Positions 1-8,260 are shown, counted from the stretch's first letter. The stretch: DNA of 64,000 nucleotides from Szabonella sp046295215 (GCA_046295215.1 JBKBNP010000020.1:11283-75282); one strand, 5' to 3'. Notes: generated by a model from the letters alone, not told the origin. Made by a program: numbers and translations.

Positions 1-196
1 GCAGAACCTCGACCAGCCCTGCAGCCTGCACGGCGGCGACGAGCGTGGTGTGGTCGGCCGAGTTGACAGCATTTTCGACGATGTTCTTGTCCGCGAACAT
101 CGGCGCGCCGCCGACCATGGGATTGTCCATGGCAAAGGCCGTGCCGGTGGTCAGCGCGAGGCTTGCGGCCAGAAGGCCGGTCTTGAAGTTGAACAT
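1..196 (-). CDS. Fasciclin (FAS1)-domain exported protein, N-terminal part only
   Basis: The minus-strand frame starts with ATG at 196 and runs off the left edge of the window, so only 65 residues are visible. The protein opens with a signal peptide (MFNFKTGLLAASLALTTG..AFA), followed by a short linker with NPMVGGAPMF and then NIVENAVNSADHTTLVAAVQ, which is the usual start of a FAS1 domain. Such proteins are periplasmic or surface adhesion-like proteins of unclear biochemical role. It lies directly downstream, on the same strand, of an ECF sigma/anti-sigma pair, separated from it by a hairpin at 260-287. It may therefore be a target of that sigma factor, but this is inferred from position only. 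Confidence 0.8.
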   Translation of the reverse strand, partial: MFNFKTGLLAASLALTTGTAFAMDNPMVGGAPMFADKNIVENAVNSADHTTLVAAVQAAGLVEVL

Positions 197-259
197 GGAA
201 GTCTCCGTTCTGCTTGGGGCCGCCGGACCATACCGGAGGCTCGTCCGAAGCTACGCAAA

Positions 260-287
260 GGGGGCGCACGAAGTTTCGCGCGCCCCC
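260..287 (-). terminator. Rho-independent terminator-like hairpin after the anti-sigma gene
   Basis: GGGGGCGC at 260-267 pairs with GCGCCCCC at 280-287, and the stem extends inward through CGAA/TTCG. Read on the minus strand it lies 22 bases after the anti-sigma stop at 310 and is followed by CTTTGC. The seven A residues on the right (288-294) would form a U-run only for plus-strand transcription. Confidence 0.6.
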
Positions 288-309
288 AAAAAAATGTCCC
301 GAGTGGAAA

Positions 310-978
310 TCAGATGTCGGTGACGACCCCGGTGACAAGAACCGGCCCCGTCGGGGCGCCGGTGGGCGAGCCGCCCGCGGGTTCGAGGCTGACAGCCAGG
401 ATCACACCGGCGGCCAGCGCCGGAGCGGGCAGGATCGCCTCGTCGCCCACGATCAGACCCAGAGACACGGGCGCCGCCTCTCCGGCGATCAGCCAGAGTT
501 CGTGGACAAGGCCGCTGTCGGCGGCGGCGCCCGCAACGCGGGTGATGCGGAGCCGGTCGCCATCGCGGCCGATCTCGTAGCGCAGGCTGTCGGCATCGGT
601 TGCAAGCGTCGTCACCGGCACGAAGCCCGGTCCCGGAATCGGCGTCATCGGCAGGAAGGCCAGAACCGCCACCGCCAGCGCCGCCGCCACCCCCGCCCCG
701 GCGAACCAGTTGCGCCAGAAGGGTTGGCGGGTCTCGGGCTTGCCGAACAGGCGTTCTTCCAGAATGGGCAGCAGGTTGGGAGCCTTGACCTCGCGGAAGT
801 TCTCGTCGAGGCCGGACAGCCGCAATTCCCATGCGGCCACGGCATTCGCAAAGGCCGGATCGCGGCGGGCGCGGTTTTCGGCGGCGATCCGGTCCTGGAT
901 CGCCAGAACGCCCAGAACATATTCACCGGCCAGAAGGTCGTCATTCTCATCCGGGGGGGGGAGGGTTGCATCGGTCAT
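310..978 (-). CDS. Anti-sigma factor, RskA-type membrane protein
   Basis: This 222-residue protein has an acidic N-terminal region (about residues 8-60), a single membrane segment near residues 92-110 rich in Ala, Val and Leu, and a C-terminal extracytoplasmic domain. That order matches RskA-type anti-sigma factors, which hold an ECF sigma factor inactive at the membrane. No zinc-binding HxxxCxxC cluster is visible in the cytoplasmic part. The start codon overlaps the stop of the upstream ECF sigma gene by four bases (975-978), the usual coupling for sigma/anti-sigma pairs. The released sigma factor presumably transcribes this operon and perhaps the fasciclin gene that follows. Confidence 0.88.
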   Translation of the reverse strand: MTDATLPPPDENDDLLAGEYVLGVLAIQDRIAAENRARRDPAFANAVAAWELRLSGLDENFREVKAPNLLPILEERLFGKPETRQPFWRNWFAGAGVAAALAVAVLAFLPMTPIPGPGFVPVTTLATDADSLRYEIGRDGDRLRITRVAGAAADSGLVHELWLIAGEAAPVSLGLIVGDEAILPAPALAAGVILAVSLEPAGGSPTGAPTGPVLVTGVVTDI

Positions 979-1526
979 GCGTCAAGACACTCCCTCAGCC
1001 GCAGCAGGCTGCGCCGCAGCCAAGTCCGCATCGTGTTCAGCGGCACGTCGAAACGGCGGGCGAGATCGTCATAGGACCAGCCCTCCAGATAGGCACCCCG
1101 CACGGCGGCGGAGCGGTCCGGTTCGAGCTGGCCGAAACAATCGACCACCCGGCGCGCCTCGCCCTGTGCCACCAGTGTTGCCAGAACGTCGGGGCGGGGA
1201 TCGGCGACCTGTTCGGCCTCGTCGCCCTCGCCCGAGGCGGTGGAGGCGGAAGAGGCCCGGGCGCGAAGCCGGTCGATCGCATGGTTTCGGGCGATCGAGA
1301 TGAGCCATGTCATCCCGCGGCCTTTCGACGGATCAAACCGACCCGCCCGCAGCCATACCCTTGTGAAAACCTCTTGCAACGCATCCTCCGCTTCCGCTCT
1401 CTCCCCAAGGATACGCAGCAGCACACCCATGAGTTTCGCCGAAGTCGCAGGATAAATTTCGCGGAAAGCTGCGCGGTCCTGTTTCTGGATGCGCAGCAGC
1501 AGGTCTGCAATCGGATCGTCGGTCAT
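975..1526 (-). CDS. RNA polymerase sigma factor, ECF subfamily (SigK/RpoE-like)
   Basis: This is a 183-residue sigma-70 family protein with a region 2 (DALQEVFTRVWLRAGRFDP, then GMTWLISIARNHAIDRLRAR) and a region 4 helix-turn-helix (AVRGAYLEGWSYDDLARRF, LNTMRTWLRRSLLRLRECL). The chosen start is ATG 1526, preceded by a purine-rich CAGGGGCAGA. An alternative ATG lies 21 bases upstream at 1547. The gene is translationally coupled to the anti-sigma factor. Sigma factors of this type paired with RskA-like partners commonly respond to oxidative or envelope stress, but the sequence does not show which signal applies here. Confidence 0.9.
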   Translation of the reverse strand: MTDDPIADLLLRIQKQDRAAFREIYPATSAKLMGVLLRILGERAEAEDALQEVFTRVWLRAGRFDPSKGRGMTWLISIARNHAIDRLRARASSASTASGEGDEAEQVADPRPDVLATLVAQGEARRVVDCFGQLEPDRSAAVRGAYLEGWSYDDLARRFDVPLNTMRTWLRRSLLRLRECLDA

Positions 1527-1666
1527 TCTGCCCCTGTCCGCTGACATTTCCCGACAGACGTTAACATGCCCTCTTTCGATTGCAATGCGCGCTGGCCTGC
1601 GCAGGGTTGCACAGACCGGGGGCGAGGCCACCGGGGCAGCTTCGCGCTCACGGTCCGCGATGCGGG

Positions 1667-2281
1667 TCAGACCGCCAGAAGCTTGGTGAACAGGGTTTCG
1701 AGGTAATCCAGCGCTTCGGTGAAAGGGTCATGCCCCTCGCCCAGAACCGCGCGCACCTGCACGTCGAAATCCGCATAATGCTGCGTCAATGCCCAGATCG
1801 AGAAGATCAGATGCGCGGGCGGCAGCGTCGCGATGCGGCCCTCTTCCATCCACTGTTGCAGAACCGTGGATTTTTCATCGACCAGCGCTTTCAACTCGCC
1901 CTCGATGGCCGCGCGCATGAAGGGCGCGCCTTGCAGGATGTCATTGGCGAAAAGCCGGCTCTCGCGCGGGAAGTCGCGGCTCATCTCCAGCTTGCGGCGG
2001 ACATAGGCCATGATTTCGGCGACCGGATCGCCGCCCCCATCCATCTCGCGCAGCGGATCGAGCCAGGTGTGGAGCAATTCGCTCAGCAGGGTGGTGTGGA
2101 TCGCCTCCTTGGAGGGGAAATAATAGAGCAGATTGGGCTTCGACAGCCCCGCGACCTCGGCGATCTGGTCCAGCGTCGCGCCGCGGAACCCATGGGTGGA
2201 AAACACCTCCAGGGCGGCATCGAGGATCGCCTCGGAGTTCTTCCGCTGGATGCGGGTGCGCGGTCGGACCGTCTGCTGCAT
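1667..2281 (-). CDS. TetR-family regulator, RutR-like (paralogue 1)
   Basis: This 204-residue TetR protein has an N-terminal helix-turn-helix (AILDAALEVFSTHGFRGATL, then IAEVAGLSKPNLLYYFPSKEA). The ligand domain has LIFSIWALTQHYADF, a segment strongly reminiscent of RutR (LIFMIWASTQHYADF in E. coli). RutR is the uracil/thymine-responsive repressor of pyrimidine degradation. The gene is divergent from the aminotransferase gene at 2448, and the shared intergenic region holds a palindrome (2368-2383) matching the RutR consensus. A second RutR-like gene sits at 4702-5349. The call as a pyrimidine-responsive repressor rests on similarity, operator and neighbourhood. Confidence 0.87.
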   Translation of the reverse strand: MQQTVRPRTRIQRKNSEAILDAALEVFSTHGFRGATLDQIAEVAGLSKPNLLYYFPSKEAIHTTLLSELLHTWLDPLREMDGGGDPVAEIMAYVRRKLEMSRDFPRESRLFANDILQGAPFMRAAIEGELKALVDEKSTVLQQWMEEGRIATLPPAHLIFSIWALTQHYADFDVQVRAVLGEGHDPFTEALDYLETLFTKLLAV

Positions 2282-2367
2282 TTCCTGACCTTCACCGCCC
2301 GGACCTCGCCCGGGTCTGCCTCGACCTGCGGCCCCTTGACGGGCCGTCCGACAATGCTAGCGTGGCC

Positions 2368-2383
2368 TTGACCGGCTGGTCAA
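2368..2383. promoter_or_regulatory. RutR-type operator between regulator 1 and aminotransferase
   Basis: TTGACCGGCTGGTCAA is a perfect inverted repeat with 6-base arms (TTGACC/GGTCAA) around four bases. It matches the known RutR half-sites (TTGACCA-NN-TGGTCAA) except for the innermost pair. It sits 64 bases before the aminotransferase start and 86 bases before the divergent regulator start. Confidence 0.78.
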
Positions 2384-2447
2384 ACACTTAGGCCAGCCGC
2401 AATTCCCCGCTGCCGCCCCGCCGCCGAACAAATGAAGGATCGCCCCG

Positions 2448-3776
2448 ATGGCGCTTGACCGCAAATCCGCCCCGAATGACCTCAATGCCTTCTGGATGCC
2501 GTTCACCGCGAACCGCCAGTTCAAGAAGAATCCGCGCATGTTCGTGGCATCGAAAGACATGCATTATACCACCTCGGACGGGCGGCAGGTGCTGGACGGG
2601 ACGGCCGGGCTCTGGTGCTGCAACGCGGGCCATTGCCGCCCGAAGATCACCGAAGCGATCCAGAAACAGGCGGCCGAGCTTGATTACGCGCCTGCCTTCC
2701 AGATGGGGCATCCGGTCGCCTTCGAACTCGCCAACCGGCTGATCGACATTGCGCCCAAGGGGATCGAGCATGTATTCTACACGAACTCCGGCTCGGAAAG
2801 CGTTGAAACTGCACTGAAACTTGCGATTGCCTGGCATCGGGCAAGGGGCGAGGGCGCGCGGACGCGGCTGATCGGGCGGGAGCGCGGCTATCACGGGGTG
2901 AATTTCGGCGGCATCTCGGTCGGCGGCATCGTGAACAACCGCAAGGTGTTCGGCAGCCTTCTGAACGGGGTGGACCATCTGCCCCATACCCATCTGCCCG
3001 CGCAGAACGCCTTTTCCAAGGGACAGCCGGAGCATGGGGCCAATCTGGCGGATGAGCTGGAGCGGATCGTGGCGCTGCATGGTGCGGAAACCATCGCCGC
3101 CGTGATCGTGGAGCCGATGGCGGGGTCCACCGGCGTATTGCTGCCGCCCAAGGGCTATCTGGAGCGGCTGCGGGGGATCACGAGGAAACACGGCATCCTG
3201 CTGATCTTCGACGAGGTCATCACCGGCTTCGGACGGCTGGGATCGGCTTTTGCGGCCCAGCATTTCGATGTGCTGCCCGACATGATGACCACGGCCAAGG
3301 GCCTGACGAATGGTGTCATTCCAATGGGCGCGGTGCTGACCACGGCCGAGATCCATGACGCCTTCATGCAGGGGCCGGACCATATGATCGAGCTGTTCCA
3401 CGGCTATACCTATTCCGGCAATCCCATCGCCTCGGCCGCCGGGATCGCGACGCTGGACACCTATCGCGAGGAGGGGCTGTTCGAGCGGGCGGCGGAACTG
3501 GCGCCCTATTGGGAGGAGGCGATCCACAGCCTGCGCGGCCTGCCGCAGGTCATCGACATCCGCAACATGGGCCTGATCGGGGCGGTGGAACTGGAGGGCA
3601 TGCCGGGAGAGCCCACCAAACGCGCCTTCGAGGCCTTTCTGCGCGCCTATGACAAGGGAATCCTGATCCGCACCACCGGGGACATCATCGCCATGTCGCC
3701 GCCGCTCATCATCTCGAAAGCCGAGATCGACACATTGATCGGCACGCTGGCCGATGTGCTGAAAACCCTGCCATGA
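2448..3776 (+). CDS. Aminotransferase class III, beta-alanine/omega-amino acid:pyruvate transaminase
   Basis: This 442-residue PLP-dependent class III aminotransferase has the family landmarks GLWCCNAGH near residue 60, NSGSESVETALKLA, the RGYHGVNFGGISVGG segment, LIFDEVITGFGRLG, and the PLP lysine K284 in TTAKGLTNG. The family converts beta-alanine and other omega-amino acids plus pyruvate to malonate semialdehyde and alanine. In the reductive pyrimidine pathway this is the step after beta-ureidopropionase. AAGGA lies about eight bases before ATG 2448. The stop overlaps the start of the next gene by four bases. A RutR-type operator upstream supports the pyrimidine-catabolic assignment. Related enzymes using other amines, such as taurine, cannot be excluded from sequence alone. 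Confidence 0.9.
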   Translation: MALDRKSAPNDLNAFWMPFTANRQFKKNPRMFVASKDMHYTTSDGRQVLDGTAGLWCCNAGHCRPKITEAIQKQAAELDYAPAFQMGHPVAFELANRLIDIAPKGIEHVFYTNSGSESVETALKLAIAWHRARGEGARTRLIGRERGYHGVNFGGISVGGIVNNRKVFGSLLNGVDHLPHTHLPAQNAFSKGQPEHGANLADELERIVALHGAETIAAVIVEPMAGSTGVLLPPKGYLERLRGITRKHGILLIFDEVITGFGRLGSAFAAQHFDVLPDMMTTAKGLTNGVIPMGAVLTTAEIHDAFMQGPDHMIELFHGYTYSGNPIASAAGIATLDTYREEGLFERAAELAPYWEEAIHSLRGLPQVIDIRNMGLIGAVELEGMPGEPTKRAFEAFLRAYDKGILIRTTGDIIAMSPPLIISKAEIDTLIGTLADVLKTLP

Positions 3777-4066
3777 CCGAGGGGCGGGCGCAGGCGGTCG
3801 GCACGTTGCTGGTGGAAACCGACCGGGTGAAGGTCTGGCGCTATGAGTTTGCGCCGGGGGCAGAAACCGGCTGGCACCGGCATGGGCATGATTATGTGAT
3901 CTGCGCCGTGACGGACTGCGCGATGCGGCTGGAATTGCCGGGGGGCGAGGTGTCGGAGGTGCTGGTTCCGGCAGGCAGCGCCTATGCGCGGGCCGAGGGC
4001 GTGGAACATAATGTCATCAATGCTGGCATCGTGCCAATGTGTTTCATCGAGACCGAACTGAAATAG
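3773..4066 (+). CDS. Small cupin-domain protein
   Basis: This is a 97-residue single cupin. The first motif reads ETGWHRHGHDYVICAV, with HxHxxD-like metal ligands, and the second motif has PAGSAYARAEGVEHNVIN with a further histidine. It is translationally coupled to the aminotransferase by an ATGA overlap, so it is probably in the same RutR-controlled operon. The substrate is unknown. A role with malonate semialdehyde or another pyrimidine breakdown product is possible but only inferred from the operon. Confidence 0.8.
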   Translation: MTEGRAQAVGTLLVETDRVKVWRYEFAPGAETGWHRHGHDYVICAVTDCAMRLELPGGEVSEVLVPAGSAYARAEGVEHNVINAGIVPMCFIETELK

Positions 4067-4087
4067 CGCGACGGCACAGGGGGCGCA

Positions 4088-4160
4088 GGGGGGCTGTCTG
4101 CCCCCCTCGGACCGGCTTGGCCGGTCCTCACCCCCCGAGGATATTTCCGGACAGAAAAAG
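4088..4160 (+). repeat. GAGGATATTT intergenic hairpin repeat, copy 1
   Basis: The element has a G6-ctgtctg-C6 hairpin (4088-4106), then a second hairpin GGACCGGC..GGCCGGTCC (109-127 of the 4000s), then CCCCCCGAGGATATTTCCGG and ACAGAAAAAG. It lies between convergent genes, where it could also terminate transcription. Five other copies occur in the window. Confidence 0.75.
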
Positions 4161-4172
4161 GGGCGGGCAGCC

Positions 4173-4631
4173 CTAGGACGCCGCCCCGGCCAGACGTTCC
4201 AGTGCCTCCAGAACGAGGGCGTGATCCTCGGCTTGCGGCAGGCCCGAAACAGTGGCCACGGCGACGACGCCTGCCCCCCGGACCCGGATCGGAACCGCGC
4301 CGCCGTGATCGGCGTAGTCCGCGGGGTCCAGCCCGTGCCGGGCAAGGGTTTCGCCCCTGGCGGCGTTGCGCTGGCCGATAAGGAAGGAGGAGGCCTGCAT
4401 CAGCAGCGCGGTGTTGGACTTGCGCCGGGCCCAGAACGCGTTGAGCGGGGTGGAACCGGGCAGGGCGACGTGGAAGAAGGTCCGGTCTGCGGAGCGGATG
4501 TCGATGACGAGCGGGGCGGAGAGCGCCTGCGCCAGTTGCACGAGGATCGCGCCCAGCCGCAGGGCGGTGTCTTCGGTGAACTGATCCAGCAGGATTGCGC
4601 CTTCGCGGGTTTCCAGAGCGTCGAGGTCCAT
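4173..4631 (-). CDS. Heme-degrading-domain (HbpS/UPF0303-like) protein
   Basis: This 152-residue protein resembles the UPF0303/HbpS-like group annotated as heme-degrading domain proteins. Recognisable segments are PLVIDIRSADRTFFHVALPG, NAFWARRKSNTALLM and the C-terminal VAVATVSGLPQAEDHALV. The fold is GlcG/HbpS-like, and the biochemical role is unsettled. It is probably a cytoplasmic binding or accessory protein, as no signal peptide is visible. The gene lies between the two RutR-like regulator genes, on the minus strand, downstream of regulator 2. GlcG/HbpS proteins often accompany catabolic operons. Confidence 0.75.
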   Translation of the reverse strand: MDLDALETREGAILLDQFTEDTALRLGAILVQLAQALSAPLVIDIRSADRTFFHVALPGSTPLNAFWARRKSNTALLMQASSFLIGQRNAARGETLARHGLDPADYADHGGAVPIRVRGAGVVAVATVSGLPQAEDHALVLEALERLAGAAS

Positions 4632-4701
4632 CCTTGATCCTGTTGTTTTGCGTTCGGGGTTTATGTATCAATGGGTTGCAGGCTGCACTTCGTCCGGTTC
4701 G

Positions 4702-5349
4702 TCAGGTGGCGCCGATGCCGCGCAGGATGATCGTCTTGACACTGTCCTTGGCGGCCTGCCAGTCGCGGTCCGAGAGCGGCTTGCCCCCGTTGAGCGTCTC
4801 GATCTGATGGCCGAAATCGGCGTAATGCTGGGTCGTGGCCCAGAGCATGAAAAGCAGATGCTTCGGGTCGACCGGCGCCATCCGCCCTTCGGCGATCCAG
4901 CGGCGGATATGGGCGGCTCGGCCCTCGGTCCAGTCGCGCAGCGTGGTTTCCAGATAGTCCTGGATCACCGGCGCGCCATGCATCACCTCGGAGGCCCAGA
5001 CCTTTGATCCGTCCGGGTGGCGGCGCGAGATTTCCATCTTGGCGTCGATATAGGCGCCGATGCCCTCGGCCGGGCCGCTGGCCTTGTCGAACGTGTCGGC
5101 GGCACGCAGCCAGACCTCGAAGATGTTCTGCACCACGCGGCGATAGAGCGACTCTTTCGTCGGGAAATAGTAGTGCAGGTTGGCCTTGGGCAATCCGGCC
5201 AGATCGGCGATGAGCTGCATTGTCGCGCCGCCGAAACCCGCCTCGGCAAAGACCTTTTCGGCAGCCTGCAGAATCATGCGCTCGTTTTCCTGCCGGATTT
5301 GCATGCGGCGGCCTTTGGCGATGCGCGAAATCCGGGCAGGGTCTGTCAT
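4702..5349 (-). CDS. TetR-family regulator, RutR-like (paralogue 2)
   Basis: The 215-residue TetR protein has ILQAAEKVFAEAGFGGATMQ, then ADLAGLPKANLHYYFPTKES for the helix-turn-helix, and LLFMLWATTQHYADFGHQIE in the ligand domain. This matches the RutR signature as well as paralogue 1 does. The start was placed at ATG 5349 (MTDPARISRIAKG). The longer open frame upstream overlaps two operator-like palindromes and is unlikely to be translated. The gene is divergent from the carbamoyl-beta-alanine amidohydrolase gene. It is expected to repress that operon and itself, with a pyrimidine or breakdown intermediate as inducer (inference). Confidence 0.87.
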   Translation of the reverse strand: MTDPARISRIAKGRRMQIRQENERMILQAAEKVFAEAGFGGATMQLIADLAGLPKANLHYYFPTKESLYRRVVQNIFEVWLRAADTFDKASGPAEGIGAYIDAKMEISRRHPDGSKVWASEVMHGAPVIQDYLETTLRDWTEGRAAHIRRWIAEGRMAPVDPKHLLFMLWATTQHYADFGHQIETLNGGKPLSDRDWQAAKDSVKTIILRGIGAT

Positions 5350-5368
5350 GGGCCTCGTCAGAATTTTG

Positions 5369-5384
5369 TTGACCGGTTGGTCAG
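5369..5384. promoter_or_regulatory. RutR-type operator upstream of regulator 2
   Basis: TTGACCGGTTGGTCAG has arms TTGACC/GGTCAG around four bases, a near-perfect RutR-like palindrome. It starts 20 bases before the regulator 2 start codon, where bound repressor would block transcription of the regulator gene. Confidence 0.75.
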
Positions 5385-5402
5385 GTTGTGCTGCGCTTGC
5401 CC

Positions 5403-5418
5403 TTGACCATAGGGTCAG
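5403..5418. promoter_or_regulatory. Second RutR-type operator in the same divergent region
   Basis: TTGACCATAGGGTCAG has the same TTGACC-N4-GGTCAG layout. It starts 34 bases from the start of the previous site, close to three helical turns. That spacing suits two dimers on one face controlling both divergent promoters. Confidence 0.68.
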
Positions 5419-5477
5419 AAAACGAGTCGTCGCAAGAGGGCGTTCCGGCGCCGCGGCCAGACAGGGAGATCCAGCCG

Positions 5478-6728
5478 ATGCCAGCACCCGGAGAGAACCT
5501 CCGCATCAATCCCGAACGGTTGTGGGACAGCCTGATGGAGATGGCGAAGATCGGCCCCGGCATTGCGGGGGGCAACAACCGCCAGACCCTGACGGACGCG
5601 GATGCCGAGGGGCGCGCGCTGTTCCAGCACTGGTGCGAGGCGGCCGGGATGACCATGGGTGTCGATGAGATGGGCACGATGTTTGTCCGACACGAGGGCA
5701 CCGACCCCGAGGCGCTGCCGGTCTATGTGGGCAGTCATCTGGATACCCAGCCGACGGGCGGAAAATATGACGGGGTTCTGGGGGTTCTGGCGGGGCTGGA
5801 GATCGTGCGGACCTGCCGCGATCTGGGGATCAGGACGCGCCGGCCCATCGTGGTGACGAACTGGACCAATGAGGAAGGCACCCGATTTGCCCCCGCGATG
5901 CTGGCGAGCGGCGTCTTTGCCGGGGTGCTGGAGCAGGACTGGGCCTATGACCGGGTTGATGCCAAGGGCTTGCGGTTCGGCGATGAGCTGGAGCGGATCG
6001 GCTGGAAGGGTGCCGAGAAAGTCGGCGCGCGCAAGATGCATGCTTTTTTCGAGCTGCATATCGAGCAGGGGCCCATTCTGGAGGCCGAGGGCAAGCAGGT
6101 GGGCGTGGTCACCCATGGTCAGGGTCTGCGCTGGATCCAATGCACGGTGACGGGCAAGGGCAGCCATACCGGATCGACGCCGATGTATATGCGCCGCAAT
6201 GCCGGGCGCGGATTGGCGCGGGTGACAGAACTGGTGCATGAGATCGCGATGAAGCACCAGCCCAATGCCGTGGGCGCGATCGGCCATGTCGATGTCTACC
6301 CGAACAGCCGCAACATCATTCCCGAAAAGGTGGTGTTCACCATCGACGTGCGCAGCCATGTGCTGGAGGTGCTGGAATCCATGGTGGCGGAAATCGCCGC
6401 CCGCGCACCGGGGATCTGCGCCGAGGTGGGGGTGAAGTATTCCTCGGAAGTGGTTGGTTTCTTTGACCCGCCCGCCTTTGACGAACGCCTTGTAGGCATG
6501 GTGCGGTCGGCGGCGGAGCGGTTGGGCTATTCCCATATGGACCTGATTTCCGGGGCCGGGCATGATGCCTGCTGGATCAACCGGGTCTATCCCACGACGA
6601 TGGTGATGTGCCCCTGCAAGGACGGGCTGAGCCATAACGAGGCGGAGGAAATCTTGCCGGAATGGGCGCAGGCGGGGGCGGATGTGCTGCTGCACGCGGT
6701 GCTGGAGGCGGCGGAGGTGGTCTCCTGA
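5478..6728 (+). CDS. Zn-dependent N-carbamoyl-beta-alanine amidohydrolase (beta-ureidopropionase, hydantoinase/carbamoylase family)
   Basis: This 416-residue M20-type hydrolase has the binuclear zinc ligands of the carbamoylase family: H87 and D98 in GSHLDTQPTGGKYDG, the E132-E133 pair in NWTNEEGTRFAPA, a histidine in ELHIEQGPILE, and a C-terminal histidine in SGAGHDA. The dimerisation lid has GKGSHTGSTPM. It should hydrolyse N-carbamoyl-beta-alanine to beta-alanine, CO2 and ammonia. ATG 5478 follows GGGAGATCCAGCCG; an earlier in-frame start would lie in the operator region. It is the first gene of the operon divergent from regulator 2, and the next gene supplies its substrate. Allantoate amidohydrolase is an alternative, but the dihydropyrimidinase neighbour argues for the pyrimidine role. 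Confidence 0.9.
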   Translation: MPAPGENLRINPERLWDSLMEMAKIGPGIAGGNNRQTLTDADAEGRALFQHWCEAAGMTMGVDEMGTMFVRHEGTDPEALPVYVGSHLDTQPTGGKYDGVLGVLAGLEIVRTCRDLGIRTRRPIVVTNWTNEEGTRFAPAMLASGVFAGVLEQDWAYDRVDAKGLRFGDELERIGWKGAEKVGARKMHAFFELHIEQGPILEAEGKQVGVVTHGQGLRWIQCTVTGKGSHTGSTPMYMRRNAGRGLARVTELVHEIAMKHQPNAVGAIGHVDVYPNSRNIIPEKVVFTIDVRSHVLEVLESMVAEIAARAPGICAEVGVKYSSEVVGFFDPPAFDERLVGMVRSAAERLGYSHMDLISGAGHDACWINRVYPTTMVMCPCKDGLSHNEAEEILPEWAQAGADVLLHAVLEAAEVVS

Positions 6729-6739
6729 TGGAGCGCGCC

Positions 6740-6790
6740 GGGGGGCCGTCTGCCCCCCGGACCCCCCGAGGATATTTTTGAACAGATGAA
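6740..6790 (+). repeat. GAGGATATTT intergenic hairpin repeat, copy 2
   Basis: A G6-ccgtctg-C6 hairpin (6740-6758) is followed by CCCCCCGAGGATATTTTTG and AACAGATGAA. It lies inside an apparent operon, directly before the ribosome binding site of the dihydropyrimidinase gene. It is therefore unlikely to be a full terminator. Confidence 0.72.
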
Positions 6791-6805
6791 CAGGGGAGAT
6801 GGGCG

Positions 6806-8260
6806 ATGGCGTCGGTTGTGATCAAGGGCGGAACGGTTGTCACGGCGGACCTGTCCTATGTTGCGGATGTGAAGGTCGAGGGCGGGGTCATCACCGAGAT
6901 CGGACCAAACCTTTCGGGCGGCACCGAACTCGACGCGACCGGCTGCTATGTCATGCCGGGGGGGATTGATCCGCATACGCATCTGGAAATGCCTTTCATG
7001 GGCACCTATTCGGCGGATGATTTCGAATCCGGTACGCGGGCGGCACTGGCGGGCGGCACGACGATGGTGGTGGATTTCGTGCTGCCGGGGCAGGGGCAGG
7101 GGCTGATGGATGCCGCCCAGATGTGGCACAACAAATCGGGCCGGGCGCATTGCGATTATTCCTATCACATGGCGATCACCTGGTGGGGGGAGAAGGTCTG
7201 GCAGGGCATGGAGGAGAGCGTGAAGGCGGGCATGACCTCCTTCAAGCATTTCCTGGCCTACAAGGGCGCCTTGATGGTGAATGACGACGAGTTGTTCCAG
7301 TCCTTCCGCCGGGTGGGGGATCTGGGCGGGCTTGCCATGGTCCATGCCGAAAACGGCGATGTGGTGGCGGAACTGACGGCGAAACTGCTGGCCGAGGGCA
7401 ATTCGGGGCCCGAGGCGCATGCCTACAGCCGCCCGCCGCAGGTGGAGGGCGAGGCGACCAACCGCGCCATCATGATTGCCGATATGGCAGGGGTGCCGCT
7501 CTATGTCGTGCATACCTCCTGCGAGGAGGCGCATGAGGCGATCCGGCGTGCGCGGATGGCGGGCAAGCGGGTCTGGGGCGAACCCCTGATCCAGCATCTG
7601 ACGCTGGATGAGGGCGAGTATTTCCACCCCGACTGGGACCATGCCGCGCGGCGTGTGATGTCGCCGCCCTTCCGCAACAAGGCGCATCAGGACAGCCTTT
7701 GGGCCGGGTTGCAATCAGGGTCGCTTTCCGTGGTGGCGACGGATCATTGCGCCTTCACCACGGAACAGAAGCGGTTCGGGACGGGGGATTTCTCGAAGAT
7801 CCCGAATGGCACGGGGGGGCTGGAGGACCGGATGCCGATGCTCTGGACGCATGGGGTGGGCACGGGGCGGCTGACGCCGAATGAATTCGTGGCGGTGATC
7901 TCGACCAATATCGCGAAGATCCTGAACTGCTATCCGAAAAAGGGCGCGGTGCTGGTGGGGGCGGATGCCGATCTGGTGGTCTGGGATCCGCAAGCCGAGA
8001 AGGTGATTTCCGCGAAGGGGCAGCAATCGGCGATCGATTACAACGTGTTCGAGGGGCAGGCCGTCAAGGGCCTGCCGCGTTTCACCATCACGCGGGGGCG
8101 CGTGGCGGTGACCGAAGGCAGGGTTGCGCCGCAGGAGGGCTGGGGCCAGTTCGTGCCCCGCGAGGCGCGGCCTGCGGTGAACCGGGCGTTGAGCCAGTGG
8201 AAGGATCTGACCGCGCCGCGCCCGGTGGTGCGGTCGGGTGTGCCGGCGACGGGGGTGTAG
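6806..8260 (+). CDS. hydA: Dihydropyrimidinase (D-hydantoinase)
   Basis: This 484-residue cyclic amidohydrolase has metal-binding H57 and H59 in GGIDPHTHLEM, the carboxylated lysine K153 in FLAYKG, H180 in MVHAENGD, VVHTSCEEA with a further histidine, and VATDHCAFTTEQK with the catalytic aspartate. It opens the dihydropyrimidine ring of dihydrouracil/dihydrothymine, or 5-substituted hydantoins, giving N-carbamoyl amino acids for the enzyme encoded just upstream. AGGGGAGATGGGCG precedes the ATG. The stop is immediately followed by the ATG of the SDR gene, so the two are co-translated. Length and motifs are typical of the family. Confidence 0.93.
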   Translation: MASVVIKGGTVVTADLSYVADVKVEGGVITEIGPNLSGGTELDATGCYVMPGGIDPHTHLEMPFMGTYSADDFESGTRAALAGGTTMVVDFVLPGQGQGLMDAAQMWHNKSGRAHCDYSYHMAITWWGEKVWQGMEESVKAGMTSFKHFLAYKGALMVNDDELFQSFRRVGDLGGLAMVHAENGDVVAELTAKLLAEGNSGPEAHAYSRPPQVEGEATNRAIMIADMAGVPLYVVHTSCEEAHEAIRRARMAGKRVWGEPLIQHLTLDEGEYFHPDWDHAARRVMSPPFRNKAHQDSLWAGLQSGSLSVVATDHCAFTTEQKRFGTGDFSKIPNGTGGLEDRMPMLWTHGVGTGRLTPNEFVAVISTNIAKILNCYPKKGAVLVGADADLVVWDPQAEKVISAKGQQSAIDYNVFEGQAVKGLPRFTITRGRVAVTEGRVAPQEGWGQFVPREARPAVNRALSQWKDLTAPRPVVRSGVPATGV

